Under the pieces are notes generated by a model, which had not been told where the DNA came from, made no database searches, and worked only from the letters and a program-made list of their open reading frames with translations. A program made the translations under genes and the position numbers. 64,000 nt of DNA from Pseudochelatococcus lubricantis (GTDB lineage: Bacteria; Pseudomonadota; Alphaproteobacteria; Rhizobiales; Beijerinckiaceae), in NCBI RefSeq assembly GCF_011762225.1, contig NZ_JAASQI010000006.1:1-64000 (forward strand). Reading direction: 5' to 3'. Positions 27,847-36,593 of the stretch are shown here, in pieces; position 1 is the first letter of the stretch, and every line of letters starts with the position of its first letter.

Positions 27847-28449
27847 ATGAAAACCCTCGTCATGGCCTTTCTCGTCGCCCTCGTGCCATTCGCCGCCTCG
27901 GCTGAGGAGAAGTTCTGGAGTTACGACGGGCCGGATCCCGGTTCCGACGGTGTGGTGGTGATCAATGGATGCCGCATCGAGCCGCGCACCCGGTGTCCCG
28001 GCGCGGACTTGCGTCACGCCAATCTCAAGGGCAGCAACCTCGCGGGCGCCGATCTGCGCGGCGCCCGGCTTGCGCGCGCCAACCTCTCCGGCGCCAATCT
28101 CCGCGGCGCCAACCTCGACGGCGCGGATCTGAAGGCTGCGCGGCTTGAACGCGCGTTCCTGCAGGGCAGTTCCGCCAGGCAAGCCGACATGCGTGGCGCG
28201 AACCTCGAACATGCTCGCGCGGCCGGTTCGGACTGGTCCCGCGCCGATCTCACGGCCGCCGATCTCGAAATGCTCCAGGGCAGCAAGCTCAACCTGAAGG
28301 GCGCGAACCTGACGGACGCCAACCTGCAGGAGACCAAGTTATACGATGCCAATCTCGCCGACGCGATCCTGGAGGGGACCAGCCAGGCCTTCGCGATCTT
28401 TCAAGGCACATGGATGGAAGGCTGTCGCGGCTGCCCCGTCAACTGGTGA
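27847..28449 (+). CDS. exported pentapeptide-repeat protein
   Basis: The 200-residue precursor has a signal peptide (cleavage after ASA, about residue 19). From about residue 53 to 180 it is built of A(D/N)LxX repeats (GADLRHANLKGSNLAGADLR and so on), which fold as a right-handed quadrilateral beta-helix. Cysteine pairs flank the helix (GCRIEPRTRC near residue 41 and GCRGCP at the end) and may form disulfides in the periplasm. Its place directly after the quinoprotein gene suggests a role linked to alcohol oxidation, but no biochemical function can be given. Confidence 0.8.
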   Translation: MKTLVMAFLVALVPFAASAEEKFWSYDGPDPGSDGVVVINGCRIEPRTRCPGADLRHANLKGSNLAGADLRGARLARANLSGANLRGANLDGADLKAARLERAFLQGSSARQADMRGANLEHARAAGSDWSRADLTAADLEMLQGSKLNLKGANLTDANLQETKLYDANLADAILEGTSQAFAIFQGTWMEGCRGCPVNW

Positions 28450-28666
28450 AAAGCGGAACGAGCAGTCATCAACAGCGTCCTCCGCTGTCATGACAGTTGA
28501 CTGAAACGCTGACGCATCAAACCGCCATCTGCAGCGAAGTATCAGCAGGTTGGCGGCTGCCCCGAACGTCATCACGGGGCACGACCTCAAAAAATAACCC
28601 CGGCACGGGAACAGCGCCAATCGCCGCGACGGTGGGCTGGGATTTTGCGATCCGCTGTCGGAGCCG

Positions 28667-28951
28667 TCACAGACCTTCGACGATCACGAGCTGGGTTTCG
28701 GCCGCGCCTTCCCTGCGGCGGCGGGCTTCCTGATACTCGGGTGAATCGTAGCAGGCCCGGGCGCTGGCAAGATCCGGAAAGCGGATCACCACATGGCGTT
28801 GCAGCGTTGGTCCCTCAAGCGTCTCAAACGCGCCGCCACGCGCCAGAAACTCCGCTCCGTAACGGGCGAAGGCAGTGGCGGCCTGCTCCCGATAGCCCGC
28901 ATAAGCCTCGGGGTCGGTGATCGTTACATGGGCAATCCAGTAGGCGGTCAT
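28667..28951 (-). CDS. DUF1330-family small protein
   Basis: This 94-residue protein belongs to the dimeric alpha/beta-barrel group by its pattern: MTAYWIAHVTITDPEAYAGY, FLARGGAFETLEG, VIRFPDLASARACYDSPEYQ. Its function is unknown; relatives often accompany catabolic operons. Its start overlaps the GntR stop by four bases (ATGA), so it is translated with the regulator and is part of the same control unit. Confidence 0.82.
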   Translation of the reverse strand: MTAYWIAHVTITDPEAYAGYREQAATAFARYGAEFLARGGAFETLEGPTLQRHVVIRFPDLASARACYDSPEYQEARRRREGAAETQLVIVEGL

Positions 28952-29664
28952 CGGCCGGATTTTCCTTTTTTGGGAGCGGATGTCTCGCTGGCGTCGAGAA
29001 GGCGGCCGGCGATCATGGCCGCTTCTGTCAGGTGATCGCGAACGGCTTGCGCGGCGGTTTCCGGCTGGCGCGACAGGATCGCCTCGGCGATGCGCTGCAT
29101 CCGCGCGTGGCCTGAAACATGACGCTCCTTCGAGGCCAGCGTCAGTGCGCGCAGCCGCGATATGCGACCGTTCAGACGCTGCACGATTTCCCACGCGATA
29201 TGATGCCCCGCCGACGTGAAGATCACCTCGTAAAAACGGGTCGTCGCATCATAAAGAACCTGCGGGTCCGTCGAGGAAAACGCTTCTTCGAGGTTCTTCA
29301 ATGCGCCTGAAAGCGCAGCTCGCGACCTGTCATCCAGAAAACGCGCGCAATCGGCGGCTGCCGCGGATTCCAGCCGCAGGCGGATGTCGTAGATCTGCCG
29401 AGCCGTGTCTCGGTCCAGCGTGGCAACCACCGGGCCGCTGCGGGGCATGATCTCGACCAGCCCTTCCGCCTCCAGATAGCGGATCGCCTCCCGCACGACC
29501 GAGCGCGAGACACCGAGCTGGTCGACCAGAGTGCGTTCGACCAGCCGGTAACCCGAAGGAAGCTGTCCGGACATGATCGCGGCGCGCAGGCGCTCGATTG
29601 CGATCTCCCGCAGCGTTTGGGGCACATGCTCAATGCGTAGGCCGATGAACTGTTCGTTTTCCAT
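28948..29664 (-). CDS. GntR-family transcriptional regulator (FadR/FCD subfamily)
   Basis: This 238-residue regulator has an N-terminal winged HTH (VDQLGVSRSVVREAIRYLEA) and an all-helical C-terminal FCD domain with metal-ligand-type residues (the histidines of GHHIAWE, HARMQ and DHLTEAA). The ATG at 29664 follows AAGG; a GTG two codons earlier is possible. It is divergent from the AA_synth-led catabolic operon, and a perfect FadR-type operator lies between them, so it is the likely repressor, relieved by a pathway acid. Confidence 0.9.
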   Translation of the reverse strand: MENEQFIGLRIEHVPQTLREIAIERLRAAIMSGQLPSGYRLVERTLVDQLGVSRSVVREAIRYLEAEGLVEIMPRSGPVVATLDRDTARQIYDIRLRLESAAAADCARFLDDRSRAALSGALKNLEEAFSSTDPQVLYDATTRFYEVIFTSAGHHIAWEIVQRLNGRISRLRALTLASKERHVSGHARMQRIAEAILSRQPETAAQAVRDHLTEAAMIAGRLLDASETSAPKKGKSGR

Positions 29665-29721
29665 GCACACACCTTACCCTGCGCAGAAAAAATGCACAAC
29701 ATATTATTGACAGATGGTATG

Positions 29722-29733
29722 TTGGTATACCAA
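29722..29733. promoter_or_regulatory. GntR (FadR-type) operator
   Basis: TTGGTATACCAA is a perfect 12-bp palindrome of the TNGTNNNACNA-like class bound by FCD regulators. It lies between the divergent gntR and AA_synth genes, just downstream of a TTGACA (29707-29712) that could be a -35 box for the rightward promoter. Confidence 0.7.
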
Positions 29734-29773
29734 GATAATTGGACAGCAAGGAGAATCGTAAAGGATAGGTGCA

Positions 29774-30376
29774 ATGGCTGCTGAAATTCGAAAAACCCTT
29801 CTGACCGTCGAAACGATCCTGATCGAAGGCGGCCGCGCCGCGCCGCGCCCCCTGAAGCTCATTGCGGCGGCGGCCGTCGTCCGCAATCCCTGGGCGGGCC
29901 GTGGCTTTGTCGAGGATCTGAAGCCCGAGATTCATGCGGTCGCTCCCGAACTGGGCGAGTTGCTGACGAAGATGATCATCGATACAACGGGCTCTGGCGA
30001 GGCGGTCGAGGGTTATGGCAAGGCGGCGGTTGTCGGGCTGGATGGCGAGCTGGAGCACGCCAACGCACTGATCCACACCCTGCGGTTCGGCAACCATTAC
30101 AGAAGCGCGGTCGGGGCGAAGTCCTATCTGGCTTTCACGAATACACGCGGCCCCGCCAACTCCCCGATCCTGATCCCGCTCATGGACAAGAACGACGAAG
30201 GCCGCCGGTCGCACTACCTGACCATCCAGTTCGCCATTCCCGACGCTCCGGCGGCGGATGAAATCGTGGTGGCGCTCGGAGCCTCCATCGGCGGCCGCCC
30301 GCATCACCGTATCGGCGACCGTTATCAGGATCTGAAGGATCTGGGTCATGACGTTTCGAACCCTGCCGCTGTCTGA
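29774..30376 (+). CDS. AA_synth (PF06684, formerly DUF1185) family protein
   Basis: The 200 residues match the PF06684 family by overall pattern (RKTLLTVETILIEGGR, AAAVVRNPWAG, SGEAVEGYGKAAVVG, SYLAFTNTRGP). From memory, solved members adopt a chorismate-mutase-like fold and are guessed to act in amino-acid metabolism; the reaction is unproven. No signal peptide. First gene of the operon after the GntR operator; its end overlaps the hydrolase gene by 29 bases. Its recurrence beside flavin monooxygenases suggests it handles a ring-opened or amide intermediate. Confidence 0.8.
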   Translation: MAAEIRKTLLTVETILIEGGRAAPRPLKLIAAAAVVRNPWAGRGFVEDLKPEIHAVAPELGELLTKMIIDTTGSGEAVEGYGKAAVVGLDGELEHANALIHTLRFGNHYRSAVGAKSYLAFTNTRGPANSPILIPLMDKNDEGRRSHYLTIQFAIPDAPAADEIVVALGASIGGRPHHRIGDRYQDLKDLGHDVSNPAAV

Positions 30377-31163
30377 CGGCAGTATCGTTCGGCTGATCGA
30401 GAGTGGTCCGCGTGGCGGCGCGAACAGCGCGCCGTTGCTGCTGATCCACGGTGTAGGAATGCGCGCGGAGGCATGGAAGCCGCAGATTGAGGAGCTTTCG
30501 CGCAGTCACCATGTGATCGCCGTCGACATGCCCGGCCATGGCGGCAGTTCACCTTTGTCGCCGGATGCGCGCCTGCCAGATTTCGTCGGCTGGGCTGCGC
30601 GTCTGGTAGAGGCGCTGGGAGAGGGGCCGGTCAATCTGGCGGGCCATTCGATGGGCGCTCTGGTATCCGCCGGGCTCGCCGTGGAGCGTCCCGATCTGGT
30701 CGTGCGCGTCGCGCTGCTGAATGCGGTCCATCGGCGCAGTCCGGAAGCGCGGAACGCAGTCATCGCCCGCGCCGCCGAGATATCCGGTGGAGACGGACGC
30801 ATCGACGGGCCGCTTTCCCGTTGGTTTGGCGACGATCAGGATGATATCCGCGCCATGGTGGCCGACTGGCTGGCCGGGATGGATCTCCGGGGTTACGCGA
30901 CGGCGTACCGCTCTTTCGCGGAGGGCGACACCGTCTATGCCGATCGCTTGTCGCAGATCCGTTGTCCCGCACTGCTGCTGACTGGCGAGCATGATCTCAA
31001 CTCCAGCGCGCAGATGAGCCGCGACATGGCGGCGGCCATTCCGCTGGGCGAGGCGGTGATCGTTCCCGGCCATCGTCATATGGTCAACCTGACCGCTCCC
31101 GCCATCGTCAACGATGCCCTGAAAGACTGGCTCAGCCGGAGTATAGCCTATGACTGCGTTTGA
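30348..31163 (+). CDS. alpha/beta hydrolase
   Basis: This 271-residue cytoplasmic hydrolase has the LLIHGVG oxyanion strand, GHSMGAL nucleophile (Ser101) and a GHRHMV histidine. In architecture it resembles RutD- or NicD-like enzymes that cleave small amide or carbamate intermediates, but the similarity is only at the fold level. It overlaps both neighbours (29 and 14 bases), which places it firmly inside the operon. Confidence 0.85.
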   Translation: MTFRTLPLSDGSIVRLIESGPRGGANSAPLLLIHGVGMRAEAWKPQIEELSRSHHVIAVDMPGHGGSSPLSPDARLPDFVGWAARLVEALGEGPVNLAGHSMGALVSAGLAVERPDLVVRVALLNAVHRRSPEARNAVIARAAEISGGDGRIDGPLSRWFGDDQDDIRAMVADWLAGMDLRGYATAYRSFAEGDTVYADRLSQIRCPALLLTGEHDLNSSAQMSRDMAAAIPLGEAVIVPGHRHMVNLTAPAIVNDALKDWLSRSIAYDCV

Positions 31164-32055
31164 TCCGCGCGCCCTGCGCGACGCCTTCGGGTGTTTCATG
31201 ACCGGCGTCACAGTGGTCACCACCACGGGCCCCGCCGGCGAGCCTGTCGGCTTCACGGCGAACTCGTTTTCCTCCGTCTCCCTCGATCCGCCGCTGCTGC
31301 TCGTCTCGATCGGCCGCAGCTCGCGCAACTTCGCGCATTTCGTCAACGCCGGGGGATTCGCGGTCAACGTGCTGGCCGAGGGTCAGAAAGAGGTTTCCAG
31401 CACATTCGCGCGGCCCGTCGAGGATCGCTTCGCGGACGTCGAATGGCATGCCGGGCCCGCGGGCTCGCCGGTGATCGCGGGGGCGTCGGCCTGGTTCGAC
31501 TGCACCCTGTGGCAGACGGTCGAAGCCGGCGATCATGTCATCCTGCTGGGGGAAATAAGGGGCTTCTCCGCCTCGCATGAGCCGGGGCTGGGCTACTACC
31601 GGGGCGCCTACATCACCCCCGCCGCGACGGCCGCGCAGCTCCCGGCTGGTCCCGATGTCGTGATCTCGGCCATCGTCGAGGCGGCGGGGCAGGTGTTGCT
31701 TCTGGATGATGATGCCGGCCGCCTGAGCCTGCCGGAAGCACGTGTCGGCCGTGATGGCGTCAGGCCGGCTCTGGAGAAACTGCTCGCCAGCGTGGCGCCG
31801 GGCGCGGCTTCCGGGGAAATCTATGCCGTCTATGAAGGCGAAGCCGAAGGACGGCAGCATATCGCCTTTCGTTGCGCCGCAACCTCGCCGGAGGCGTCAC
31901 GCGGCGCATTCATTCCGCTCGAAACCGCCTGTCTGAAGGCGGTGGGCGACCCGGCCACGCGATCGATGCTGGACCGGCTTGCGACCGAAACAAGGCTTGG
32001 CAACTACGGCGTCTACTTCGGGTCGCATGCCGAAGGTCAGGTTACACGCAAATAG
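31150..32055 (+). CDS. flavin reductase with a C-terminal Nudix-like domain
   Basis: Residues 1-160 form a flavin-reductase domain of the RutF/HpaC type (RDAFGCFMTGVTVVTT, FTANSFSSVSLDPPLLLVSI, and YYRGAY near the end), which would supply reduced FMN to the monooxygenase gene 12 bp downstream. Residues about 170-300 are an extra domain, starting VVISAIVEAAGQVLLLDDDA then LSLPEARV, like the first strands of a Nudix fold. The Nudix box GxxxxxExxxxxxxREUxEExGU is absent, so hydrolase activity is unlikely and a binding role more plausible. Usual single-domain reductases are 160-190 residues; this one has 301. Confidence 0.82.
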   Translation: MTAFDPRALRDAFGCFMTGVTVVTTTGPAGEPVGFTANSFSSVSLDPPLLLVSIGRSSRNFAHFVNAGGFAVNVLAEGQKEVSSTFARPVEDRFADVEWHAGPAGSPVIAGASAWFDCTLWQTVEAGDHVILLGEIRGFSASHEPGLGYYRGAYITPAATAAQLPAGPDVVISAIVEAAGQVLLLDDDAGRLSLPEARVGRDGVRPALEKLLASVAPGAASGEIYAVYEGEAEGRQHIAFRCAATSPEASRGAFIPLETACLKAVGDPATRSMLDRLATETRLGNYGVYFGSHAEGQVTRK

Positions 32056-32067
32056 AGAGGACACGGC

Positions 32068-33105
32068 ATGAAGTTTTCGCTCTTCATCCACATGGAACGT
32101 GTGTCGGCGGATCAGGACCAGAAAACGCTCTACGAGGAAATGCTGGAGCTTTGCCGCATCGCCGACGAGGGCGGCCTGCACGCCATCTGGACCGGCGAAC
32201 ACCACGCCATGAATTTCACCATCTCGCCGAATCCGTTTCTGAACCTGATCGACATCGCGCGACAGACGAAGAACGTGCGCCTTGGCACGGGCACGGTGGT
32301 CGCCCCGTTCTGGCATCCGATCCGGCTGGCGGGCGAAGCGGCGATGACCGACCTGATCACCGGCGGCCGGCTGGAGCTGGGCATTGCGCGCGGCGCTTAC
32401 AGCTTCGAGTACGAGCGGATGCTGCCCGGGCTCGACGCATGGGGCGCGGGCCAGCGCATGCGTGAACTGATCCCCGCCATCAAGAAGGTGTGGCAAGGCG
32501 ATTACGAGCATCAGGGCGATTTCTGGCAGTTTCCCAAAACGACGAGTGCTCCGCTGCCGGTGCAGAAGCCGCATCCGCCGATCTGGGTTGCAGCGCGTGA
32601 TCCCAACAGCCACGAATTCGCCGTGGAGAACGGCTGCAACGTGCAGGTCACGCCGCTGCATCTGGGCGATGAGGAAGTCGAGAGCCTGATGGAGCGCTTC
32701 AACGCCGCCTGCGAGAAGTTCCCGGATCAGCCCCGCCCGCAAATCATGGTGCTGCGTCATACTTACGTCGCCGACAGCGAGGCAGATGCACAGCGCGGCG
32801 CTGAAGAACTGAACCTGTTTTACAATTATTTCGGCGCGTGGTTCAAAAACGAACGTCCGATCTCGATGGGCCTCATCGAGCGGCTGACGCCGGAAGATGT
32901 CGCCGCCCATCCGTTCTATTCGCCCGAAGCGATGCGCAGGAACCAGATCGTTGGCGAGGCTCCCGAGGTCATCGCCCGCATCAAATCCTACGAGGCGCTG
33001 GGCTATGACGAATTCAGCTTCTGGATCGACAGCGGCATGAGCTTCGAGCGCAAACGCGCCTCGCTGGAGCGTTTCATCCGGGATGTCATCCCGGCTTTCG
33101 GGTGA
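32068..33105 (+). CDS. luciferase-like (LLM-class) flavin-dependent monooxygenase
   Basis: This 345-residue TIM-barrel enzyme of the bacterial luciferase superfamily is cytoplasmic and uses reduced flavin and O2. Family signatures are AIWTGEHHAMNF, RLGTGTVVAPFWHPIRLA and GRLELGIARGAYSFEY. Adjacent to a flavin reductase, it should form a two-component monooxygenase, the key oxidising step of the cluster. It may open a ring or hydroxylate next to nitrogen as RutA does, but it is not RutA-like in close detail. The start follows AGAGAGGAC. Confidence 0.9.
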   Translation: MKFSLFIHMERVSADQDQKTLYEEMLELCRIADEGGLHAIWTGEHHAMNFTISPNPFLNLIDIARQTKNVRLGTGTVVAPFWHPIRLAGEAAMTDLITGGRLELGIARGAYSFEYERMLPGLDAWGAGQRMRELIPAIKKVWQGDYEHQGDFWQFPKTTSAPLPVQKPHPPIWVAARDPNSHEFAVENGCNVQVTPLHLGDEEVESLMERFNAACEKFPDQPRPQIMVLRHTYVADSEADAQRGAEELNLFYNYFGAWFKNERPISMGLIERLTPEDVAAHPFYSPEAMRRNQIVGEAPEVIARIKSYEALGYDEFSFWIDSGMSFERKRASLERFIRDVIPAFG

Positions 33106-33110
33106 CCGGC

Positions 33111-34574
33111 ATGCAGAGTTTTCAACACTATATCGACGGGCGCTTCGAGGACGGGGCGGCGACCTTTGAAAGTCTCGATCCGGCTGATGGCCGCCCCTGG
33201 GCGCTGATGCCCGACGCCAGCGCGGCGGATGTGGACCGTGCGGTGCGCGCTGCCGATCGGGCGTTTACCGATCCCCGGTGGGCGGGGTTGACGGCGACCG
33301 CGCGCGGAAAGCTGCTGATGCGGCTTGCCGAACTGGTGGAGGAGGCCGCGCCGCGTCTGGCGCGTCTGGAAACCCGTGACACCGGCAAGATCATCCGCGA
33401 GACATCGGCCCAGATCGCCTATGTGGCGGAGTATTATCGCTATTATGCGGGGTTGGCCGACAAGATAGAAGGCGCGCACCTGCCGATCGACAAGCCGGAT
33501 ATGGAAGTCTGGCTGCGACGCGAACCCGTGGGCGTCGTGGCGGCCATCGTGCCGTGGAACAGCCAGCTTTTCCTGTCCGCCGTGAAGATCGGCCCGGCGC
33601 TGGCGGCCGGTTGCACGCTGGTCGTCAAGGCCAGCGAGGATGGTCCCGCGCCGTTGCTGGAATTTGCGCGACTTATCGATCAGGCCGGTTTTCCGCCCGG
33701 CGTGGTCAATATCCTGACTGGCGGTCCAGGGGCCGGCGCGGCGCTGACCACACATCCGAAGGTGGCGCATATCGCCTTCACCGGTGGGCCGGAAACCGCG
33801 CGCCACATCGTGCGCGGCTCGGCTGAGAATCTGGCCAAGACCTCGCTGGAGCTTGGCGGCAAATCTCCTTTCATCGTCTTTGACGATGCCGATCTCGACT
33901 CCGCGGCGAATGCGCAGGTCGCGGGTATCTTCGCCGCCACGGGCCAGAGCTGCGTCGCAGGTTCCCGGCTTCTGGTCCAGGAGAGCATTCGCGAGGATTT
34001 CCTCGCCCGGCTGAAGGCAAAGGCCGAGGCCGTCACGATCGGCGCGCCCGACAATATGGCGACCGAGGTCGGCCCGCTCTGCACCCGTCGCCAGCGCGAC
34101 CGGATAGAGGGCGTTGTCGCGGCCTCCGTCGCCGGCGGCGCAAGGCTCGTGACCGGCGGTGCGGCGATTGCCGGTGACGGGTTCTACTTTCCTCCCACCA
34201 TTCTCGACTGCTCGTCCGTGCCGGATGCGCCATCGGTGACGGAGGAGCTTTTCGGCCCGGTCCTCTCGGTCGTGAGCTTCAGGGATGAGGACGAGGCGCT
34301 GCATCTGGCGAACGACACACGCTATGGCCTGGCATCCGGCGTGTTCACGCGTAGCCTGACCCGTGCGCATCGCATGATCAGGGGCATTCGCGCCGGCATT
34401 GTATGGGTCAACACCTACCGCGCCGTGTCGCCCATCGCGCCCTTTGGCGGGCATGGATTGTCCGGGCACGGGCGCGAAGGCGGCCTCGCCGCCGCGCTGG
34501 ATTACACGACGGTCAAGACGGTCTGGCTGAGAACCTCGGACGCTCCCATTCCGGACCCTTTCGTCATGCGTTGA
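33111..34574 (+). CDS. NAD(P)-dependent aldehyde dehydrogenase
   Basis: This 487-residue enzyme has all ALDH catalytic landmarks: Asn150 (VPWNSQ), base Glu247 (SLELGGKSP) and nucleophile Cys281 (GQSCVAGS), plus EELFGPVLSV. It probably oxidises the aldehyde released by the monooxygenase/hydrolase steps. The ATG at 33111 gives the normal N-terminus; a GTG at 33102 overlapping the preceding stop is possible. The gene is followed by the importer genes after 76 bp. Confidence 0.9.
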   Translation: MQSFQHYIDGRFEDGAATFESLDPADGRPWALMPDASAADVDRAVRAADRAFTDPRWAGLTATARGKLLMRLAELVEEAAPRLARLETRDTGKIIRETSAQIAYVAEYYRYYAGLADKIEGAHLPIDKPDMEVWLRREPVGVVAAIVPWNSQLFLSAVKIGPALAAGCTLVVKASEDGPAPLLEFARLIDQAGFPPGVVNILTGGPGAGAALTTHPKVAHIAFTGGPETARHIVRGSAENLAKTSLELGGKSPFIVFDDADLDSAANAQVAGIFAATGQSCVAGSRLLVQESIREDFLARLKAKAEAVTIGAPDNMATEVGPLCTRRQRDRIEGVVAASVAGGARLVTGGAAIAGDGFYFPPTILDCSSVPDAPSVTEELFGPVLSVVSFRDEDEALHLANDTRYGLASGVFTRSLTRAHRMIRGIRAGIVWVNTYRAVSPIAPFGGHGLSGHGREGGLAAALDYTTVKTVWLRTSDAPIPDPFVMR

Positions 34575-34650
34575 CCATCACGCATTGAACGGTTCCGACA
34601 CGGCAACAGCCGGTCGAATAAAGTGAAAATCAACAATGGAGGGTTACGTT

Positions 34651-35661
34651 ATGAAAATGAAAGCGCTCGTTGTCGCTGCCGCCCTGACGCTCGCGGGCGG
34701 TGCGGCACAGGCACAGCAGATGGTCTTCACCTCGTGGGGCGGCACGACACAGGACGCCCAGACCAAGTACTGGGCGAAGCCCCTGACCGAAGCCACAGGC
34801 ATTGCCGTGGTGCAGGATGGCCCAACCGACTACGGCAAGATCAAGGCGATGGTCGAGGCCAACGCCGTTTCGTGGGATGTGGCCGATGTGGAGTTCGACT
34901 GGGCGCTTCAGGCCGGCCAGAAAGGGCTTCTTGAGCCGCTCGATTTCACCGTGATCGACCGCGCGCACCTCGATCCGCGTTTCGTTTCGGATTATGCGGT
35001 GGGGTCGTTCTATTACTCCTTCGTTCTGGGCTACAACTCCGCCGCTTTCCCCGGCGAAAAGCCCGCGACGCTGGCCGATCTGTTCGACACCAAGAAGTTT
35101 CCCGGCAAGCGCACCTTCTACAAATGGTCCGCCCCCGGTGTGATCGAGGCGGCGCTTCTGGCCGACGGCGTCAAGCCCGAGGATCTCTACCCGCTGGATA
35201 TGGAGCGGGCTTTCGCCAAGCTCGACACGATCAAGAAAGACATCATCTGGTGGGAGGGCGGCGCGAAGAGCCAGCAATTGCTGGCGTCCGGCGAGGCGCC
35301 GATCGGCTTTTTCTGGAACGGGCGCGTGGCGGCGCTTCAGGCGGACGGCATGAACATCGGCATAAGCTGGGATCAGAACATCACCGCAGCCGACGCGCTC
35401 GTCGTGCCGAAAGGCACCAAGAACAAGGAAGCCGCGATGCGGTTCATCGCCGCCGCCACCGCCGCCAAGGCACAGGCCGACTTCGCGGCCGACACGGGCT
35501 ATGCGCCCATCAACACGGGGTCGGCCGCGCTGATGAAGCCTGATGTCCGCGCGACCCTTCCCGACCAGCAGAACGCCTTGCAGGTCAACGCCGACATGGC
35601 CTACTGGGCCGCGCATCGCGATGAGATCGGCAACCGCTGGTATGCCTGGCAGGCGCGCTGA
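34651..35661 (+). CDS. ABC transporter substrate-binding protein, spermidine/putrescine type
   Basis: The 336-residue precursor has a signal peptide (cleavage after AQA, about residue 21) and a PotD/PotF-like periplasmic binding fold (MVFTSWGGTTQDAQ, KPATLADLFDTKKFPGKR, ADALVVPKGTKNKEAAMRFI). The family binds polyamines and other small organic ligands, so the ligand here is probably the substrate of the preceding catabolic genes. The ATG at 34651 follows GGAGGG. Confidence 0.9.
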   Translation: MKMKALVVAAALTLAGGAAQAQQMVFTSWGGTTQDAQTKYWAKPLTEATGIAVVQDGPTDYGKIKAMVEANAVSWDVADVEFDWALQAGQKGLLEPLDFTVIDRAHLDPRFVSDYAVGSFYYSFVLGYNSAAFPGEKPATLADLFDTKKFPGKRTFYKWSAPGVIEAALLADGVKPEDLYPLDMERAFAKLDTIKKDIIWWEGGAKSQQLLASGEAPIGFFWNGRVAALQADGMNIGISWDQNITAADALVVPKGTKNKEAAMRFIAAATAAKAQADFAADTGYAPINTGSAALMKPDVRATLPDQQNALQVNADMAYWAAHRDEIGNRWYAWQAR

Positions 35662-35680
35662 AACCCGTCTTCGACACCTG

Positions 35681-35704
35681 CCCGAAGGCCTTGCGGCCTT
35701 CGGG
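35681..35704 (+). terminator. stem-loop between the binding-protein and permease genes
   Basis: A perfect 10-bp stem (CCCGAAGGCC, loop TTGC, GGCCTTCGGG) begins 19 bp after the binding-protein stop. Such stems commonly protect the upstream mRNA and lower downstream expression, giving more binding protein than permease. No T-run, so full termination is unlikely. Confidence 0.55.
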
Positions 35705-35738
35705 CGACATGCCGGCGCGATCGGGAGGAAATATAGCT

Positions 35739-36593
35739 ATGAGCATCATCCGCCTGGCTTTGCCCAACCGGGGGCGCGGGGGCTCGGGCCTGGCGCTGGC
35801 CATGCCGGCGGTCCTGCTTCTTCTGGCATTTTTCGTGATACCTGTGGCCATGCTTCTGCTGCGCTCGATCACGGAGCCTGAACCGGGCCTGCAGAACTAC
35901 GCCGCGCTGGTCGGGTCGCCGACTTACGCCAAGGTTTTCCTGAATACGTTTTTCGTTGCCGGGATCGTGACGCTGATCACCGTGCTGATCGCCTTTCCGG
36001 TGGCCTGGGCGCTGACGATCATGCCCCGTCCCTGGGCCGCCGTCATCTTCGCGATCATCATCCTGTCGATGTGGACCAACCTTCTGGCGCGCACCTATGC
36101 ATGGATGGTGCTGTTGCAGCAGACGGGACTCATCAACCGGATTCTGATCTCCATCGGCATCATCGACCAGCCACTGCAACTGACCAACAATCTGATCGGC
36201 GTGACCATCGGCATGGTCTACATCATGCTGCCCTTCATGATCCTGCCGCTTCTGGGCGTGATCCGGAAGATCGATCCGTCCATTCTTCAGGCGGCCGCGC
36301 TGTGCGGCGCGACGAGGTGGCAGGCGCTGACCAGGGTCCTGCTGCCGCTTGCGACGCCCGGCATCGCCTCCGGCGGGCTGATGGTCTTCGTCATGTCGCT
36401 GGGCTACTTCGTTACCCCCTCGCTGCTCGGCGGCACGGCCAACATGATGCTGGCCGAACTCATAGCCCAGCAGGTGCAGAGCCTTGTGAACTGGGGCATG
36501 GGCGGCGCGGCGGCCTTCATCCTGCTCGTCGTCACGCTCGGTCTCTATGCCGTGCAACTGCGGTTCTTCGAAGCCAGAGAGGGGACGCGCTGA
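35739..36593 (+). CDS. ABC transporter permease (PotB-like)
   Basis: This 284-residue inner-membrane permease has about six transmembrane helices and the EAA-loop region QAAALCGATRWQALTRVLLP that contacts the ATPase. The ATG at 35739 follows GGGAGGAA. The stop shares one base with the next permease start (TGATG). It is one half of the heterodimeric channel of the polyamine-type importer. Confidence 0.9.
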   Translation: MSIIRLALPNRGRGGSGLALAMPAVLLLLAFFVIPVAMLLLRSITEPEPGLQNYAALVGSPTYAKVFLNTFFVAGIVTLITVLIAFPVAWALTIMPRPWAAVIFAIIILSMWTNLLARTYAWMVLLQQTGLINRILISIGIIDQPLQLTNNLIGVTIGMVYIMLPFMILPLLGVIRKIDPSILQAAALCGATRWQALTRVLLPLATPGIASGGLMVFVMSLGYFVTPSLLGGTANMMLAELIAQQVQSLVNWGMGGAAAFILLVVTLGLYAVQLRFFEAREGTR

